This document shows positions 1 to 9,564 of a stretch of 64,000 nucleotides of DNA, one piece after another. The first letter of the stretch is position 1. Every line of letters begins with the position of its first letter. The translations under genes were made by a program, and so were the position numbers. Where the stretch lies: positions 4,411,752-4,475,751 of the forward strand of contig NC_005085.1 of the NCBI RefSeq assembly GCF_000007705.1, in the 5' to 3' direction. This DNA is from Chromobacterium violaceum ATCC 12472. GTDB lineage: Bacteria; Pseudomonadota; Gammaproteobacteria; Burkholderiales; Chromobacteriaceae. The notes beneath the pieces are model-generated. The model was not told where the DNA came from, made no database searches, and worked only from the letters and a program-made list of their open reading frames with translations.

Positions 1-1764
1 GGTCAGCGCCACGCTGGCCACGCCGCGCGCGCGCAACTCGCTCCGCACCCGGTCGCCCTGGCTGTGGGTGGCCACCAGCACCGCGATGTCGCCGCCGGCC
101 AGCCGCCGCCGCGACGCGCCCTTGACGATGGCGGCGCGGTCCTCGCCCGCCAGCGTCAGCAAGCGGGCGATCTCGTCGGCGCAGGCTTCCGCCGCCGCCA
201 GCTCGGCCGCCTCCTTGCTCAATTCTTTTTCGCCGGCCGGTAGCCACTGCGCGTTGAACGGCGCGCGGTCGTCGTCCACCTCCAGCCGGCCGCCGGACGA
301 GGGACTGGCCGCCACCGGCTGGTAGGCGATGCCGTCCAGCAAAAAGGGCAGCTCGCGGCCGAACAGCGCGTTGACGGTAGCCACCAGCGGCTCGTCGGAG
401 CGGCGGTTGGTATCCAGCGTGTACTGGCGCTCGGCGTCGTGGCGGGCGGCCAGGTAAGCGAAGATGTCGGCGCCGCGGAAGCTGTAGATCGCCTGCTTGG
501 GGTCGCCGACCAGGAACACCGGCCGCGCCTCCTCGACGAAGCAGCGGCGGAAAATCCGGTACTGGGTGGGGTCGGTGTCCTGGAATTCGTCGATCAGCGC
601 CACGGAGAAGCTGTCCGCCACCTGCGCCGCCAGCAGCGGGCCGGTCGCCGGATGGTCCAGCGCCGCGCCCAGATCGGTCAGCAGGTCGTCGAAGCTGCGG
701 CTGCGCTCCACGCCGCGGCGGCGCGCCAGCTCCTCGTTGGCCCAGGCGATCAGCTCCAGCTTCAGCCCGGCCAGCGAGTTGGCCACCTGGTCCATATAGA
801 CGTCCCAGGCGGCGAGCCAGGCCTCCATCCGCTCGAACAAGGGATGGGCCGGCGCATCGCAGCCCTTCTTCATGCCCTTGGCCAACGCCTCCGGCCGCAG
901 CTTGTCCAGCAGCTTGCGGCTGTCGCTGTCCAGCTCGGGCAGCGCGTCGGGCTGCGCCAGCCAGCCGCGCAGATTGTCGGCGGCACGCGCCATCGTATCC
1001 GGCCGGTAGATATTGGCCTTGAAGCCGGGATGGGCGAGGAACAATGCCAGACCTTCCTCAACCTGCTCTGGCGCGGAGGCCAGCAGTCTCCATCGCTCAC
1101 TCGCCACCCATCTCGCGTTCTCCAGCCGGACCGCGTCCGGCGCGCGCAGCTTAAGATAGGGTTTGGACAGATAGGGACGGATCTCGGCCAGCCAGGCGTC
1201 CGGCGTCTCGCCCCGCTCCACCAGCACCTGGGCCAGCAGCGGCGCGGCGACGATGCGGCGGCGCCAGAAGTCGTCGACGATCTCGGCCAGCCGCGCGGCG
1301 TCGTCCTCGACCAGTTCCGCCTGGAAGGTCTGGCCGCTCTCGAAGGCGGCGTCGGTCAACACCCGCTGGCAGAAGCCGTGGATGGTGTAGATGGCGGCGG
1401 CGTCGAAGCCGTTGACCGCGGCGGTCAACCGCTGGCGGGCGACGTCGCGCGCCGGCCCCTCGGGAAAGCGCGCGGCCAGCGCCCGCAGGAAGTCGTCGCC
1501 GTCGGCCTTGCCGTCCAGCAGCGCCAGCATCTCGGCCAGCCGCCGGCGCAGCCGCTCGCGCAGCTCGGCGGTGGCGGCCTTGGTGTAGGTGACCACCAGT
1601 ATCCGCTCGATGGCCGGCGGCGGCGCGCCGTCGCGCTCTTCCAGCAGCAGCCGGGCGAACAGCGCGGCGATGGTCCAGGTCTTGCCGGTGCCGGCCGAGG
1701 CCTCGATCAGGTTGACGCCTTGCAGCGGGCAGTTCAGCGCGTCCAGCGCCTGCGGCGCGTTCAT
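1..1764 (-). CDS. recB: RecB, exodeoxyribonuclease V beta subunit (partial, N-terminal 588 residues)
   Basis: The start codon is ATG at 1764 and the frame is open to the window edge, so only the N-terminal half is present. RecB is the 3'-5' helicase and nuclease subunit of RecBCD, which processes double-strand breaks and degrades linear DNA. Near residue 20 there is a Walker A motif of the UvrD/RecB type (EASAGTGKTWTIAALF), followed by the VTYTKAATAEL helicase motif typical of RecB. The start overlaps the recC stop by four bases (ATGA), so the two are co-translated. No recD is visible; it would lie beyond the left edge if linked. Confidence 0.95.
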   Translation of the reverse strand, partial: MNAPQALDALNCPLQGVNLIEASAGTGKTWTIAALFARLLLEERDGAPPPAIERILVVTYTKAATAELRERLRRRLAEMLALLDGKADGDDFLRALAARFPEGPARDVARQRLTAAVNGFDAAAIYTIHGFCQRVLTDAAFESGQTFQAELVEDDAARLAEIVDDFWRRRIVAAPLLAQVLVERGETPDAWLAEIRPYLSKPYLKLRAPDAVRLENARWVASERWRLLASAPEQVEEGLALFLAHPGFKANIYRPDTMARAADNLRGWLAQPDALPELDSDSRKLLDKLRPEALAKGMKKGCDAPAHPLFERMEAWLAAWDVYMDQVANSLAGLKLELIAWANEELARRRGVERSRSFDDLLTDLGAALDHPATGPLLAAQVADSFSVALIDEFQDTDPTQYRIFRRCFVEEARPVFLVGDPKQAIYSFRGADIFAYLAARHDAERQYTLDTNRRSDEPLVATVNALFGRELPFLLDGIAYQPVAASPSSGGRLEVDDDRAPFNAQWLPAGEKELSKEAAELAAAEACADEIARLLTLAGEDRAAIVKGASRRRLAGGDIAVLVATHSQGDRVRSELRARGVASVALT

Positions 1765-4700
1765 GCCTCGCCTCCCTGCAGGCGTTCGGCCAGCGGCAGC
1801 AGCAGCGTCTCCGCCAGCTGGGCGAACAAAGGGTCTTCCAGCGGCGACTGGTGGCGGAAAGCCAGCGCGATCGCCGGCTCGTCTTTCTGCGCGACGCCGT
1901 CGCCGAGGATGAAATTGGGCTCCCACTTCTGCCAGGCGGCGGCCAGCGCCTTGTCCGGCTTGTCCGGGTTCTTGGCCAACGCCTCGGCATAGGCCCAGCT
2001 GGTGCGGCCGAAGAAGGGCAAGGGCTGCGCCTGGCCCTGCTTCCAGCGCGCCAGCCACGGCACGAGCAGGCCGGCGGCGTCGATCTCGTCATGGAGCAGC
2101 GTGCTGCCGGCGTCGTCGTAGCAGGCGCTGTGCGGCGCGATGCCCGCCGGCCGCGACGCGCACAGGATCAGATGGCTCAGCCACAGCGCGACGCGCTGGG
2201 CGGCGTTCATCTTGCCGACGATGAAGTCCAGCCGGCCCTCGGGCCTCAGGCCATACAGCTCGCCCACCAGCGTGAAGCCGGCGATCTCCAGGTGAACCGG
2301 CTGCGGCGGCAGCGCCTCGCCGCGCAACGCGCCCGGCAAGCGGCCGGCCAGCCGCACGCTGGCGCGCCCCTCCTCCTGCAGCCAGGCCTGTCCCAGCTCG
2401 CCGCAGGGCAGCAGGCCGGCGGCGGCCACCCGCTGCCGCACCGGCTGCGGCGGCTTGCCGTGCAGCATCGCCTCCACCAGCTGGCGGCGCAGCGCGTGGC
2501 TGGCGTCGCGCGCCATCGCGAACGGCTCCCGCGCCGGCTGGGCGTCGCCGCTGTAGGCGACCCGCAGCGCCAGCCGGTCGGCCAGCCAAGCCCGCGCCGG
2601 GTTCTGCCAGAAGCGGATGAAATCATGCAGATTGACCACCGTCGCCGCGCCCTCGTCCGGCAGCGGCGCGACGAAAGGCGCGGGCTCGGCCGGCGGCGCG
2701 GCCAGCGCGGCGGCGAAGGCCGGCTCGAAGCTGGCCAGCCGCGCGTCGCCGCCATCGAAGGCCTTGGGCGAGAACGGCTGCAGCGGATGGCGCAGCGTCA
2801 GCCGCGCCGCCATGTCCTCGCCGCACATCGCCGACAGCGTGTCCAGCAGCTCCGACACCAGCGGCGACGGCGGCAGCGGCTCGCCGCTGCGCGCCGACTG
2901 GCCGACATAAGACAGGTACAGCCGGCCGCGGGCGGACAGGATGGCCTCCAGGAACAGATAGCGGTCGTCGAAGCGGCGCGAGCGGTCGCCGCGGCGCGGA
3001 TTGCGCGCCACCAGGTCGAAGCTGACCGGCCGCTCGTCGCGCGGGTAGGCGCCGTCGTTCATGCCGATCAGGCACAGCGCCTGGAACGGTATCGAGCGCA
3101 TCGGCACCATCGCGCAGAAAGTCACGCCGCCGGACAAAAAGCCCTGGGCCGAAGACGAGGACAGCTTGCGCAGCAGCCAGTCGCGCGCCACCGCCAGGCC
3201 CACCGGCTGGCCGAAGCCGGCCAGGTCCGCGTTCTCGGCCAATTCGGCCAAGGCCTCGCGCAGCAGCTCCAGCGCCGCCTCGTCGTCGCCTTCGGCCAGG
3301 AACAGGCGGTCGCAAGCCTGGTGGAAGCGTTGCGCCCATTGCTGCGGCGCGGCCGGCTGCGACCACGCGTCCGCCAGCGCGTCCAGCGCGTCGTAGAAGC
3401 CGGCGAAGCGCGCCAGCGTCTCGCCCAGCTGCCCTTGGGCCGCGGTGTAAGGCAGCAGGCCGGCGAACAGCCCGGCGTCGTCGCCGGCCAGCGCCGGCGG
3501 CAGCACGGTGCCCAACAGCAGGCGGTCCAGTCCCCAGCGCCAGGTATAGGCGGCTTCGGCCGGCAGGCCCAGCGACGCCTTGTGCGCGGCGTCGCGCCCC
3601 CAGCGGATGCCGGCGTCGCGCACCCAGTCCTGGATGAAGGCGAGATCGGCGTCGGCCAGATCGAAGCGCGCCAGCAGCGCCGGGCAGTCGAACAGCGCCA
3701 GCACCTCGTCGGCGGCGAAGCGGGAATCGGCCAGCTTCAACACGGCGGCGAAGGTGGACAGCAGCGGCTGCTCGCGCTCGACGCGGCGGTCGGCGATGCT
3801 GTACGGAATGTTGGGCGCGTCGTCGCGGCGGCCGAACACCGCGTCGATGTACGGCGCGTAGGCGTTGATGTCCGGCGTCAGCACCGCCACGTCGGCCGGG
3901 CTGAGCTTGGGGTCGGCGGCGAACATCGCCAGCAGCCTGTCCTTCAGCGCCTCCAGCTCGCGCATCGGGCCATGGCAGGCGTGCACTTCGATCGAGGCGT
4001 CGGCCGGATCGAAAGGCCGCGGCAGTTGCGACGGATCGTTGAGCTGCAGGATGTCGCGCTGCAGCCGGGCCAGCAGGCCGTCGCCCTTGGGCGCGGCGAA
4101 CAGCGGCTTGGCGTCCAGCTCGGCGTCCTCGGCGATCAGCTCGAAGAAGTCCCTGCCCTGCTTGCCCAGCGACGACAGCAGCGGATGGCCCTGGGTGGCG
4201 AACAGGTCGCCGGCCTGCCTGAGCTTCAGCAGCCGGCGCGCGTCGACGATGTCGCCCCAGTAGGCCTCGCATGGGTTCAGCGTGAACAGGCAGACATCGG
4301 TCAGCTGGGACAGCCGCTTGACCAGCGCCAGGTACATCGGCGCCAGGCTGGCGATGCCGAACAGCGTTACCCGTGGCGGCAGGTGCTCGGGCTTCAGATC
4401 GGCGAAGAACTGGTCCAGCATCCGCACCCGGTGGCGGCCCGGGTCGCTTTCGGCCAGCCGCCGCCACAACGAGGCCTGCCAGGCCTCGTCCTCGCCCAGG
4501 CCCAGCAGCTCGCCGGCCTCCCAGGCGCGAATCCAGTCCGGGCGGAACACCAGATATTGGTCGAAGATGTCGGCGATCTTGCCGGCCAGCTCGAAAGCCG
4601 CGGCCTCGCCGCCCTCCAGGTAATGCAGCACCGGGCCGAACGGCTCGCCGGAAAGCGACGGCAACAGCGCCAGCAGCCTCCAGGCCAGCACTTCGGGCAC

Positions 4701-4958
4701 GAAGGCCGATTTGCGCGGCAGATCCGGCATCACCTTCTGCATCAGCCGCCAGGCGAAGGCCGCGGGCAGCGCGAAATCGATGTTGGCGGCGATGCCGGCC
4801 TTGCGCGCGACGTCCAGCGTGATCCAGCGCCCCATGCCCCGGCTCTGCACGATCACTGTCTCGGCCGCGAACGGGTCGGCCAGCGGCATCGCCTGGGTCA
4901 TGCCGCAGAACAGCTCGCCCAGTTGCTCGAGACGGTTGGATTGGTAGAGAAACAGCAT
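1761..4958 (-). CDS. recC: RecC, exodeoxyribonuclease V gamma subunit
   Basis: This 1065-residue protein is the Chi-recognition subunit of RecBCD. The N-terminus MLFLYQSNRLEQL and the segment GIAANIDFALPAAFAW closely follow the E. coli RecC pattern, and the length is close to the E. coli protein (about 1120). The frame is open 16 residues further upstream, but the N-terminal match to RecC and the missing ribosome site support the ATG at 4958. recC is the first gene of the recC-recB pair, and its stop overlaps the recB start. The promoter should lie within 4959-5207, which is otherwise non-coding. Confidence 0.95.
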   Translation of the reverse strand: MLFLYQSNRLEQLGELFCGMTQAMPLADPFAAETVIVQSRGMGRWITLDVARKAGIAANIDFALPAAFAWRLMQKVMPDLPRKSAFVPEVLAWRLLALLPSLSGEPFGPVLHYLEGGEAAAFELAGKIADIFDQYLVFRPDWIRAWEAGELLGLGEDEAWQASLWRRLAESDPGRHRVRMLDQFFADLKPEHLPPRVTLFGIASLAPMYLALVKRLSQLTDVCLFTLNPCEAYWGDIVDARRLLKLRQAGDLFATQGHPLLSSLGKQGRDFFELIAEDAELDAKPLFAAPKGDGLLARLQRDILQLNDPSQLPRPFDPADASIEVHACHGPMRELEALKDRLLAMFAADPKLSPADVAVLTPDINAYAPYIDAVFGRRDDAPNIPYSIADRRVEREQPLLSTFAAVLKLADSRFAADEVLALFDCPALLARFDLADADLAFIQDWVRDAGIRWGRDAAHKASLGLPAEAAYTWRWGLDRLLLGTVLPPALAGDDAGLFAGLLPYTAAQGQLGETLARFAGFYDALDALADAWSQPAAPQQWAQRFHQACDRLFLAEGDDEAALELLREALAELAENADLAGFGQPVGLAVARDWLLRKLSSSSAQGFLSGGVTFCAMVPMRSIPFQALCLIGMNDGAYPRDERPVSFDLVARNPRRGDRSRRFDDRYLFLEAILSARGRLYLSYVGQSARSGEPLPPSPLVSELLDTLSAMCGEDMAARLTLRHPLQPFSPKAFDGGDARLASFEPAFAAALAAPPAEPAPFVAPLPDEGAATVVNLHDFIRFWQNPARAWLADRLALRVAYSGDAQPAREPFAMARDASHALRRQLVEAMLHGKPPQPVRQRVAAAGLLPCGELGQAWLQEEGRASVRLAGRLPGALRGEALPPQPVHLEIAGFTLVGELYGLRPEGRLDFIVGKMNAAQRVALWLSHLILCASRPAGIAPHSACYDDAGSTLLHDEIDAAGLLVPWLARWKQGQAQPLPFFGRTSWAYAEALAKNPDKPDKALAAAWQKWEPNFILGDGVAQKDEPAIALAFRHQSPLEDPLFAQLAETLLLPLAERLQGGEA

Positions 4959-5207
4959 GGGATGGGTGCGCGCGCCTGGATGCGGATTATGGCCGGATTG
5001 TAGCATCGCGCGGCGGCCGGCCGGCGAACCGGCGGCGATTGACGCCCGTCAATGCCCGTCACCCGCGGATGGCATTCAATACGGCGATGATAATGACATT
5101 GCGCTTTTCCGTTCCGCCCCGCCTTCCCGAGCGCGCTACAAAACGCCGCGCGCGCCGTGTACCATGGCCGGCATCGGCGCGCGCTGCGCCTCAACCGTCG
5201 GACCGAC

Positions 5208-5591
5208 ATGTACCCCTACCTGATCGTCAAGCACGCCCACATGGGCTTCGCCTACCTGTCCATCCTGCTGTTCGCCGCCCGCGGCGCGCTGGTGCTGGGC
5301 GGCCGCGGCCACTTGCTGCAAAACAAGCCGCTGCGCATCCTGCCGCACGTGATCGACACGCTGCTGCTGGCCTGCGCGATCGCGCTGGTGGCGATGGGCG
5401 GCTGGCCGATCCTGCAGAGCCCCTGGCTGCTGGCCAAGATCGCCGGCTTGGTCGCCTACGTGGTTCTGGGCAGCATCGCGCTGCGCGGCGCCACGCCGCG
5501 GCGGCGGGCGGCGGCCTTCGTCGCCGCGCTGGCGACGGTGCTCTACATCGTGCTGGTGGCCAAGACCAAGCTGGCGCTGCCGCTGCTCTGA
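5208..5591 (+). CDS. SirB family membrane protein
   Basis: This is a 127-residue, very hydrophobic protein with about four predicted membrane segments. The N-terminal MYPYLIVKHAHMGFAYLSILLF and the internal RILPHVIDTLLL segment are typical of SirB2/InvGen-expression-regulator family proteins. In enterobacteria SirB2 was named from an effect on invasion gene expression, but its biochemical role is unknown. I chose the ATG at 5208 rather than one at 5157 because family members begin right before the conserved Tyr-Leu-Val-Lys-His segment. It is separated from the pilin genes by about 100 bp, which hold no clear terminator. Confidence 0.8.
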   Translation: MYPYLIVKHAHMGFAYLSILLFAARGALVLGGRGHLLQNKPLRILPHVIDTLLLACAIALVAMGGWPILQSPWLLAKIAGLVAYVVLGSIALRGATPRRRAAAFVAALATVLYIVLVAKTKLALPLL

Positions 5592-5688
5592 TCCGGCCCG
5601 CCGGCTTGACTGCGCCGGCCGCGGCTTCTAGGACACAGTAGGGACGCGCGATGCAGCCCCCCAACCCGTCCCCGGAGTCCGCCGCCAG

Positions 5689-6132
5689 ATGAACCGCGAT
5701 CTTCCCGCCTCTTTATCCCCCCGCGGTTTCTCGCTGCTGGAGTTGCTGATCGCGCTGGCGGTGGTGGCCATCCTGGCCGGCGTCGCCGTTCCGTCCTACC
5801 AGAGCTACATGCAGCGCAGCCGCCGCAGCGATGCGCTGGACGCGCTGTACCAGCTGCAGCAGGCCCAGTTGCGTTACCGGGGCTTCAACGCCGGCTACGC
5901 CGCCAGGCTGGCCGACCTGAAAACGCCTTACGTCGGCGGCGCCAGCGCCCAGGGGCATTACCAGCTCGAAACAGGCATCAGGCCCGGGGACAACCCGGCG
6001 TCCGACTTCTACGTCCAGGCCACGGCCAAGCCCGGCGGCGCCCAGGCCGGCGACCGCGATTGCCAGACCCTCACCCTCACCCAGCGGCAGCAGACGGTCA
6101 GCCTGACGCCGCCGGCCTGCTGGGGGCGATGA
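5689..6132 (+). CDS. Type IV pilin-like protein (PilE family)
   Basis: This 147-residue prepilin has an N-terminal leader ending RGFSLLELLIALAVVAILAG: the prepilin peptidase would cut after Gly13, leaving Phe1 and the essential Glu5 followed by a hydrophobic helix. The mature part carries the SYQSYMQRSRRSDALDAL segment seen in PilE/minor pilins of beta-proteobacteria. Two C-terminal cysteines (in DRDCQTL and PPACWGR) fit the pilin disulfide loop. It is the first gene of a five-gene minor-pilin operon and its stop overlaps the next start by ATGA. Its size and setting suggest a PilE/ComE-like minor pilin rather than the major pilin; that distinction is inferred. Confidence 0.85.
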   Translation: MNRDLPASLSPRGFSLLELLIALAVVAILAGVAVPSYQSYMQRSRRSDALDALYQLQQAQLRYRGFNAGYAARLADLKTPYVGGASAQGHYQLETGIRPGDNPASDFYVQATAKPGGAQAGDRDCQTLTLTQRQQTVSLTPPACWGR

Positions 6133-6638
6133 TGCGTCGCGCGCAGCGGGGCGTCACCCTGATCGAGCTGATGGTGGTGCTGGCTCTGGCGCTGGTGCTG
6201 CTGACCCAGGCGTTGCCGGCGCTGGGCCGCTGGATCGCCCGCCAGCAATTGCAGGGCGCGCTGGACGATATCGACCGCGGGCTGCAGCTGGCGCGCAAGA
6301 GCGCCTCCACCCGCCAGAAAAAGATATGGGTGACCTTCAGCCGCGACGGCGCCGCCTGGCTGCTTCGGGTATCGGAAAGCAGCGCAAAAGATCAATGCGA
6401 CACCGTCCGCGATCTGCTGTGCGTAGGCAGCGCCGAGCATGCCGGCATCGCGCTGGACATGGCCGATCCGCTGCCGCTGCAGCTGGTTTTCACGCCGCTG
6501 CGCGGCCTGCCGGAAACCCCTGGCGGCGCGCTGATCGGCGGACTGCGGCTGCGGCTCAGCCGCTCCGGCTGCCGGCCGGCGGATCTGCAGTTGCTGCCCA
6601 CCGGCCTGGTCATCGTCGGCGAGGCCCGCTGCCCATGA
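6129..6638 (+). CDS. GspH/FimT-type minor pseudopilin
   Basis: This 169-residue protein has a class III leader (RRAQRG/VTLIELMVVLALALVLL), with cleavage after the Gly and Glu at position +5. The C-terminal region (WVTFSRDGAAWLLRVS, then a cysteine pair around DQCDTVRDLLC) resembles FimT/GspH domains. It probably takes part in priming type IV pilus assembly or DNA uptake with the neighbouring minor pilins. The start at 6129 overlaps the upstream stop, and a second Met follows immediately. It is translationally coupled to both neighbours. Confidence 0.85.
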   Translation: MMRRAQRGVTLIELMVVLALALVLLTQALPALGRWIARQQLQGALDDIDRGLQLARKSASTRQKKIWVTFSRDGAAWLLRVSESSAKDQCDTVRDLLCVGSAEHAGIALDMADPLPLQLVFTPLRGLPETPGGALIGGLRLRLSRSGCRPADLQLLPTGLVIVGEARCP

Positions 6639-7222
6639 AATCCGCGCGCGGCATCAGCCTGCTGGAGCTGCTGGTCAGCATGACCATAGGCCTGCTGCTG
6701 CTGCTGATCGTGTCCGGCCTGCTGGTCAGCTTGCTGGGCGAGCAGAGCCGCGAGCGCCGCCAGGCGCAGCTGGGCGCGATGATGGACGCGTCGCTGTCGC
6801 TGATGGCGATGGAACTTCGCCGCGCCGGTTTCTGGAACGGTTCCGGCGCGGAAGAAGACAATCCCTACCGCGAACTGTTCATCGAGCGAGACGGAAGCTG
6901 CCTGCTCTACGGCTACGACAATCCGGCCACGCCCTCCGTCACGCCCAGCCTCCGTTACTTCGCCTTCCGCCTGAGCAATCAACGCATCCAGCGGCGCAGC
7001 AGCGGCAAGGCCGACTGGAACTGCGACGCGCCCAGCGGCTGGGACGACCTGAGCAAGCCCGACATCGGCGTGGTCGACATGCTGAGCTTTCGTTCCGAAG
7101 CCGGCGGCAGCGCGATCGGCATCGCCGTCAGCGCGCGCGCGGCCAAGGGTTCCGGCGAAGAAAGGCTGGACATCCGCACCAGCGTGACGCTGCGCAACCA
7201 GCCCGAGGTCAAGGGGCCATGA
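6635..7222 (+). CDS. PilW-like minor pilin
   Basis: This 195-residue prepilin begins MKSARGISLLELLVSMTIGLLLLL, the pattern of PilW: leader cleavage after Gly6, Glu at +5, and a Leu-rich helix ending near residue 35. The following segment with ASLSLMAMELRRAGFW is the PilW-type amphipathic region. It overlaps the fimT-like gene by four bases and the following pilX-like gene by four bases. PilW normally works with PilV and PilX at the pilus tip. The protein is shorter than many PilW proteins, which run from about 270 to more than 350 residues. Confidence 0.8.
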   Translation: MKSARGISLLELLVSMTIGLLLLLIVSGLLVSLLGEQSRERRQAQLGAMMDASLSLMAMELRRAGFWNGSGAEEDNPYRELFIERDGSCLLYGYDNPATPSVTPSLRYFAFRLSNQRIQRRSSGKADWNCDAPSGWDDLSKPDIGVVDMLSFRSEAGGSAIGIAVSARAAKGSGEERLDIRTSVTLRNQPEVKGP

Positions 7223-9012
7223 AGCGTCGATCTGCGGGGCTGACCACGCTGTTCGCGGTGCTGACCTTGCTCGCGATCGCCAGCCTGGTGCTGCTGGCCG
7301 CCTCGCGCCAGCTGGTGTTGATCCACGCCAACGCGCAGAACCAGCACCGCTACCACCAGGCGCTGGACTACGCCGAGGAAGGGCTGCGCCAGGGCAGCCT
7401 GGCGCTGGCGCAGGGCCGCCCGCTGCCGGCGGACAACCCGCGCTTCGCGCTCAAACAGCAAACCATCCCGCCCAACCGGGTACGGCTGCGCAGCACCGGC
7501 CGCTACGACGGCCACCTCGTCACCGTGCAGCGGGACTTCCTCCAGACCGACAACGGCGGCGGCTCGAACCAGGCGCTGACCCTGGTCGGCAATCTGGACC
7601 TGAGCGGCGCGATCAACCTGATTGGCGACAAGCCGGTGGAGATGACGGTGGACGGCACGGTGACGCTGAGCGGCACGGTGGACGGCATCGCCGCCCTGCA
7701 AAGCACCGGCGACATCATCGTCACCGGTTCGCAAACCATAGGCACGCTGTACGCCAACGGCAATATCGAGCTGAGCAACGGCCGATATCAGACGGTGAAG
7801 GCGCTGGGCAACCTGACCCTGCGCGGCGACGCGGCCATCAGCGAGCTGGCGCGGGTCAACGGCAAGGCCGCCTTCCTCAGCAGCCCGGGCGTCAGCCCCG
7901 CGGTGGCCCAGGCCGAAGTGAAGGGCGACGTCGACATCGCGATGGGCGGCGCCCGCTTCGGCAAGCTCGACACCGAGGGCAGGGTCGACATCCGCCAGGT
8001 AGGCTCGCTGGACGCGCTGCGCGCCGAGGGAGACCTGAACGTGCAAGGCTGGGGCGCGCCCCTTGCCGCCACCGTCGCCGGCAGGGCCAGCTACAATGCC
8101 GGCAACCCCGACATCCGCATCGCGTTCCAGCCGGGCCTAAAGCTCAATCTGCAGCCGGTGCCGCGGCTGGAGCTGAAACGGCCGCGGCTGGACGCCTACG
8201 ACTACCGCGGCCAGGCCCATTACGTGTTCACCCATGCCGCCGACGGCGGCGTACGGGTGACGGTGCGCAAGATCCACGGCCTGGCCGACGGCGAATACCG
8301 GCTGGGCCGGGATCCGGACAAGCAGCTGCCCAACTACCTGTGCCGCGCCACCGACGCGAACGGCGTCTGCCGCGCGCCCGCCACATTGATCTGCAAGGGG
8401 CATTCGCCGCAGAACGACTGCTTCGCCGGCAGCCGGCCCGGCCAGTGGAAGCTGGACGGCGTCACCTTCGCGCCGGGCGTGCTGTGGTTCGACGGCGACC
8501 TGGAAGTGGGCAACGGCACCTACCACAACACCTTCATCGCCAGCGGCGGCATCGCCACCAGCGGCCAGCACGTCAGTTACGCGGTCAACTACGCCGGCGC
8601 CGTCGGCGTCTGCGCCAATGCCGACTTTCCCAATCTTTACCCGGATGACGACTGCCAGGGCGGGGCGTTCAAGGGCCGCCCGGTAGGCAATGCGGTGCTG
8701 CTGGCCGGCGGTTACGTCAACGGCCGCTTCCGCGGCGGCGACATCACGCTGGGCTCGTCCAGCCGGGTATTCGGCAATGTCTGGGCCGGCAACCAGCTGT
8801 TTTCCAGCGGCAGCACCACCATACACGGCTATGTCAGCGCGCTGGCGCAAGCCGGCGCCCAAGGTTCGCGGCCGCACCAATGGAGCGCCAGCACCACGAT
8901 AGACCTGCGCGGGCTGCCCGACTCGTTCCGGCCGGACGAGCCGCCCGACGGCGGCGGCCAGGGCGGCGGAGGCCGTTTGAAAGCCTTGCCCTACAGCTGG
9001 ATGGACACATGA
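7219..9012 (+). CDS. PilX-like minor pilin with a large repeat-rich C-terminal domain
   Basis: The first 60 residues have the PilX_N pattern: MKRRSAGLTTLFAVLTLLAIASLVLLAAS without the usual Glu5, then QALDYAEEGLRQGSLALAQGR. The remaining roughly 500 residues are not those of a normal PilX (about 150-200 residues). Residues 110-290 form short alternating repeats such as GNLDLSG, GTVTLSG, GNIELSN and GNLTLRG, which suggest a right-handed beta-helix or bactofilin-like fold. Residues 370-450 contain five cysteines, and the end is Gly-rich. No PilY1 gene is present in this cluster, so this protein could be the tip adhesin; that is inference. It is coupled to pilW and pilV by ATGA overlaps. Confidence 0.7.
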   Translation: MKRRSAGLTTLFAVLTLLAIASLVLLAASRQLVLIHANAQNQHRYHQALDYAEEGLRQGSLALAQGRPLPADNPRFALKQQTIPPNRVRLRSTGRYDGHLVTVQRDFLQTDNGGGSNQALTLVGNLDLSGAINLIGDKPVEMTVDGTVTLSGTVDGIAALQSTGDIIVTGSQTIGTLYANGNIELSNGRYQTVKALGNLTLRGDAAISELARVNGKAAFLSSPGVSPAVAQAEVKGDVDIAMGGARFGKLDTEGRVDIRQVGSLDALRAEGDLNVQGWGAPLAATVAGRASYNAGNPDIRIAFQPGLKLNLQPVPRLELKRPRLDAYDYRGQAHYVFTHAADGGVRVTVRKIHGLADGEYRLGRDPDKQLPNYLCRATDANGVCRAPATLICKGHSPQNDCFAGSRPGQWKLDGVTFAPGVLWFDGDLEVGNGTYHNTFIASGGIATSGQHVSYAVNYAGAVGVCANADFPNLYPDDDCQGGAFKGRPVGNAVLLAGGYVNGRFRGGDITLGSSSRVFGNVWAGNQLFSSGSTTIHGYVSALAQAGAQGSRPHQWSASTTIDLRGLPDSFRPDEPPDGGGQGGGGRLKALPYSWMDT

Positions 9013-9368
9013 AAACCCGGGCCCCGCGCGGCTTCACGCTGCTGGAAATGATGATCAGCCTGCTGGTGCTGGCCGTGGGCGCGCTGGGCCTGCTGCGCCT
9101 GGAGACCGCTTTGCTGCACAGCCAGATCGCCGCCAACGACTACAACACCGCCACCAATCTGGCCCAGGCGACCCTGGAACAGTGGAAAACCGGCAAGCCC
9201 TCCGACTGCAGCCAAAGCAGCTATGCGCCGGCCGCCGCCAGCGGCACGCTGGCCCGCTTCAACTGCCGCAGCGACACCAGCGGCGACAATGCCCGGGTGG
9301 ACGTGAGCTGGACCGACAGCCAGGGCGAAAACCTCACGCTGAGCCTGGCCGCGCCGAAGAGCCGCTGA
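9009..9368 (+). CDS. PilV-like minor pilin
   Basis: This 119-residue prepilin starts MKTRAPRGFTLLEMMISLLVLAVGALGLLRLE, the standard PilV/GspI signature (GFTLLE with Glu+5, then an AxGxLGLLRLE segment). Two cysteines in the C-terminal half can form the pilin disulfide. It is the last gene of the operon and overlaps the pilX-like stop by four bases. PilV normally forms part of the minor pilin tip complex. About 195 bp of non-coding DNA follow before ubiU, without an obvious hairpin terminator. Confidence 0.85.
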   Translation: MKTRAPRGFTLLEMMISLLVLAVGALGLLRLETALLHSQIAANDYNTATNLAQATLEQWKTGKPSDCSQSSYAPAAASGTLARFNCRSDTSGDNARVDVSWTDSQGENLTLSLAAPKSR

Positions 9369-9564
9369 CCAGGCCGCGAATCCTTCGCTGCGCTTTCTTG
9401 CCGCACCGCCTGCCTGGCCTGCGCTGGCGCGTCGTGGTCCGGGTCCTGCGCGAGCTTGGATTGGCCGCCCCCGATGGCGCGACCGGCGCTCCTTGACCCA
9501 AAACAAGGGCAGCCAGGCGCCCATCTGCTACTGTCCCCGCATTTCCCCTATCTGCGACTTTCCC

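Noticed and set aside
1851..5003. A 1050-codon open frame on the plus strand
   Set aside because: It is the antisense shadow of recC: its Gln/Arg/Ala-rich, repetitive composition has no domain, while the minus-strand frame matches RecC throughout.
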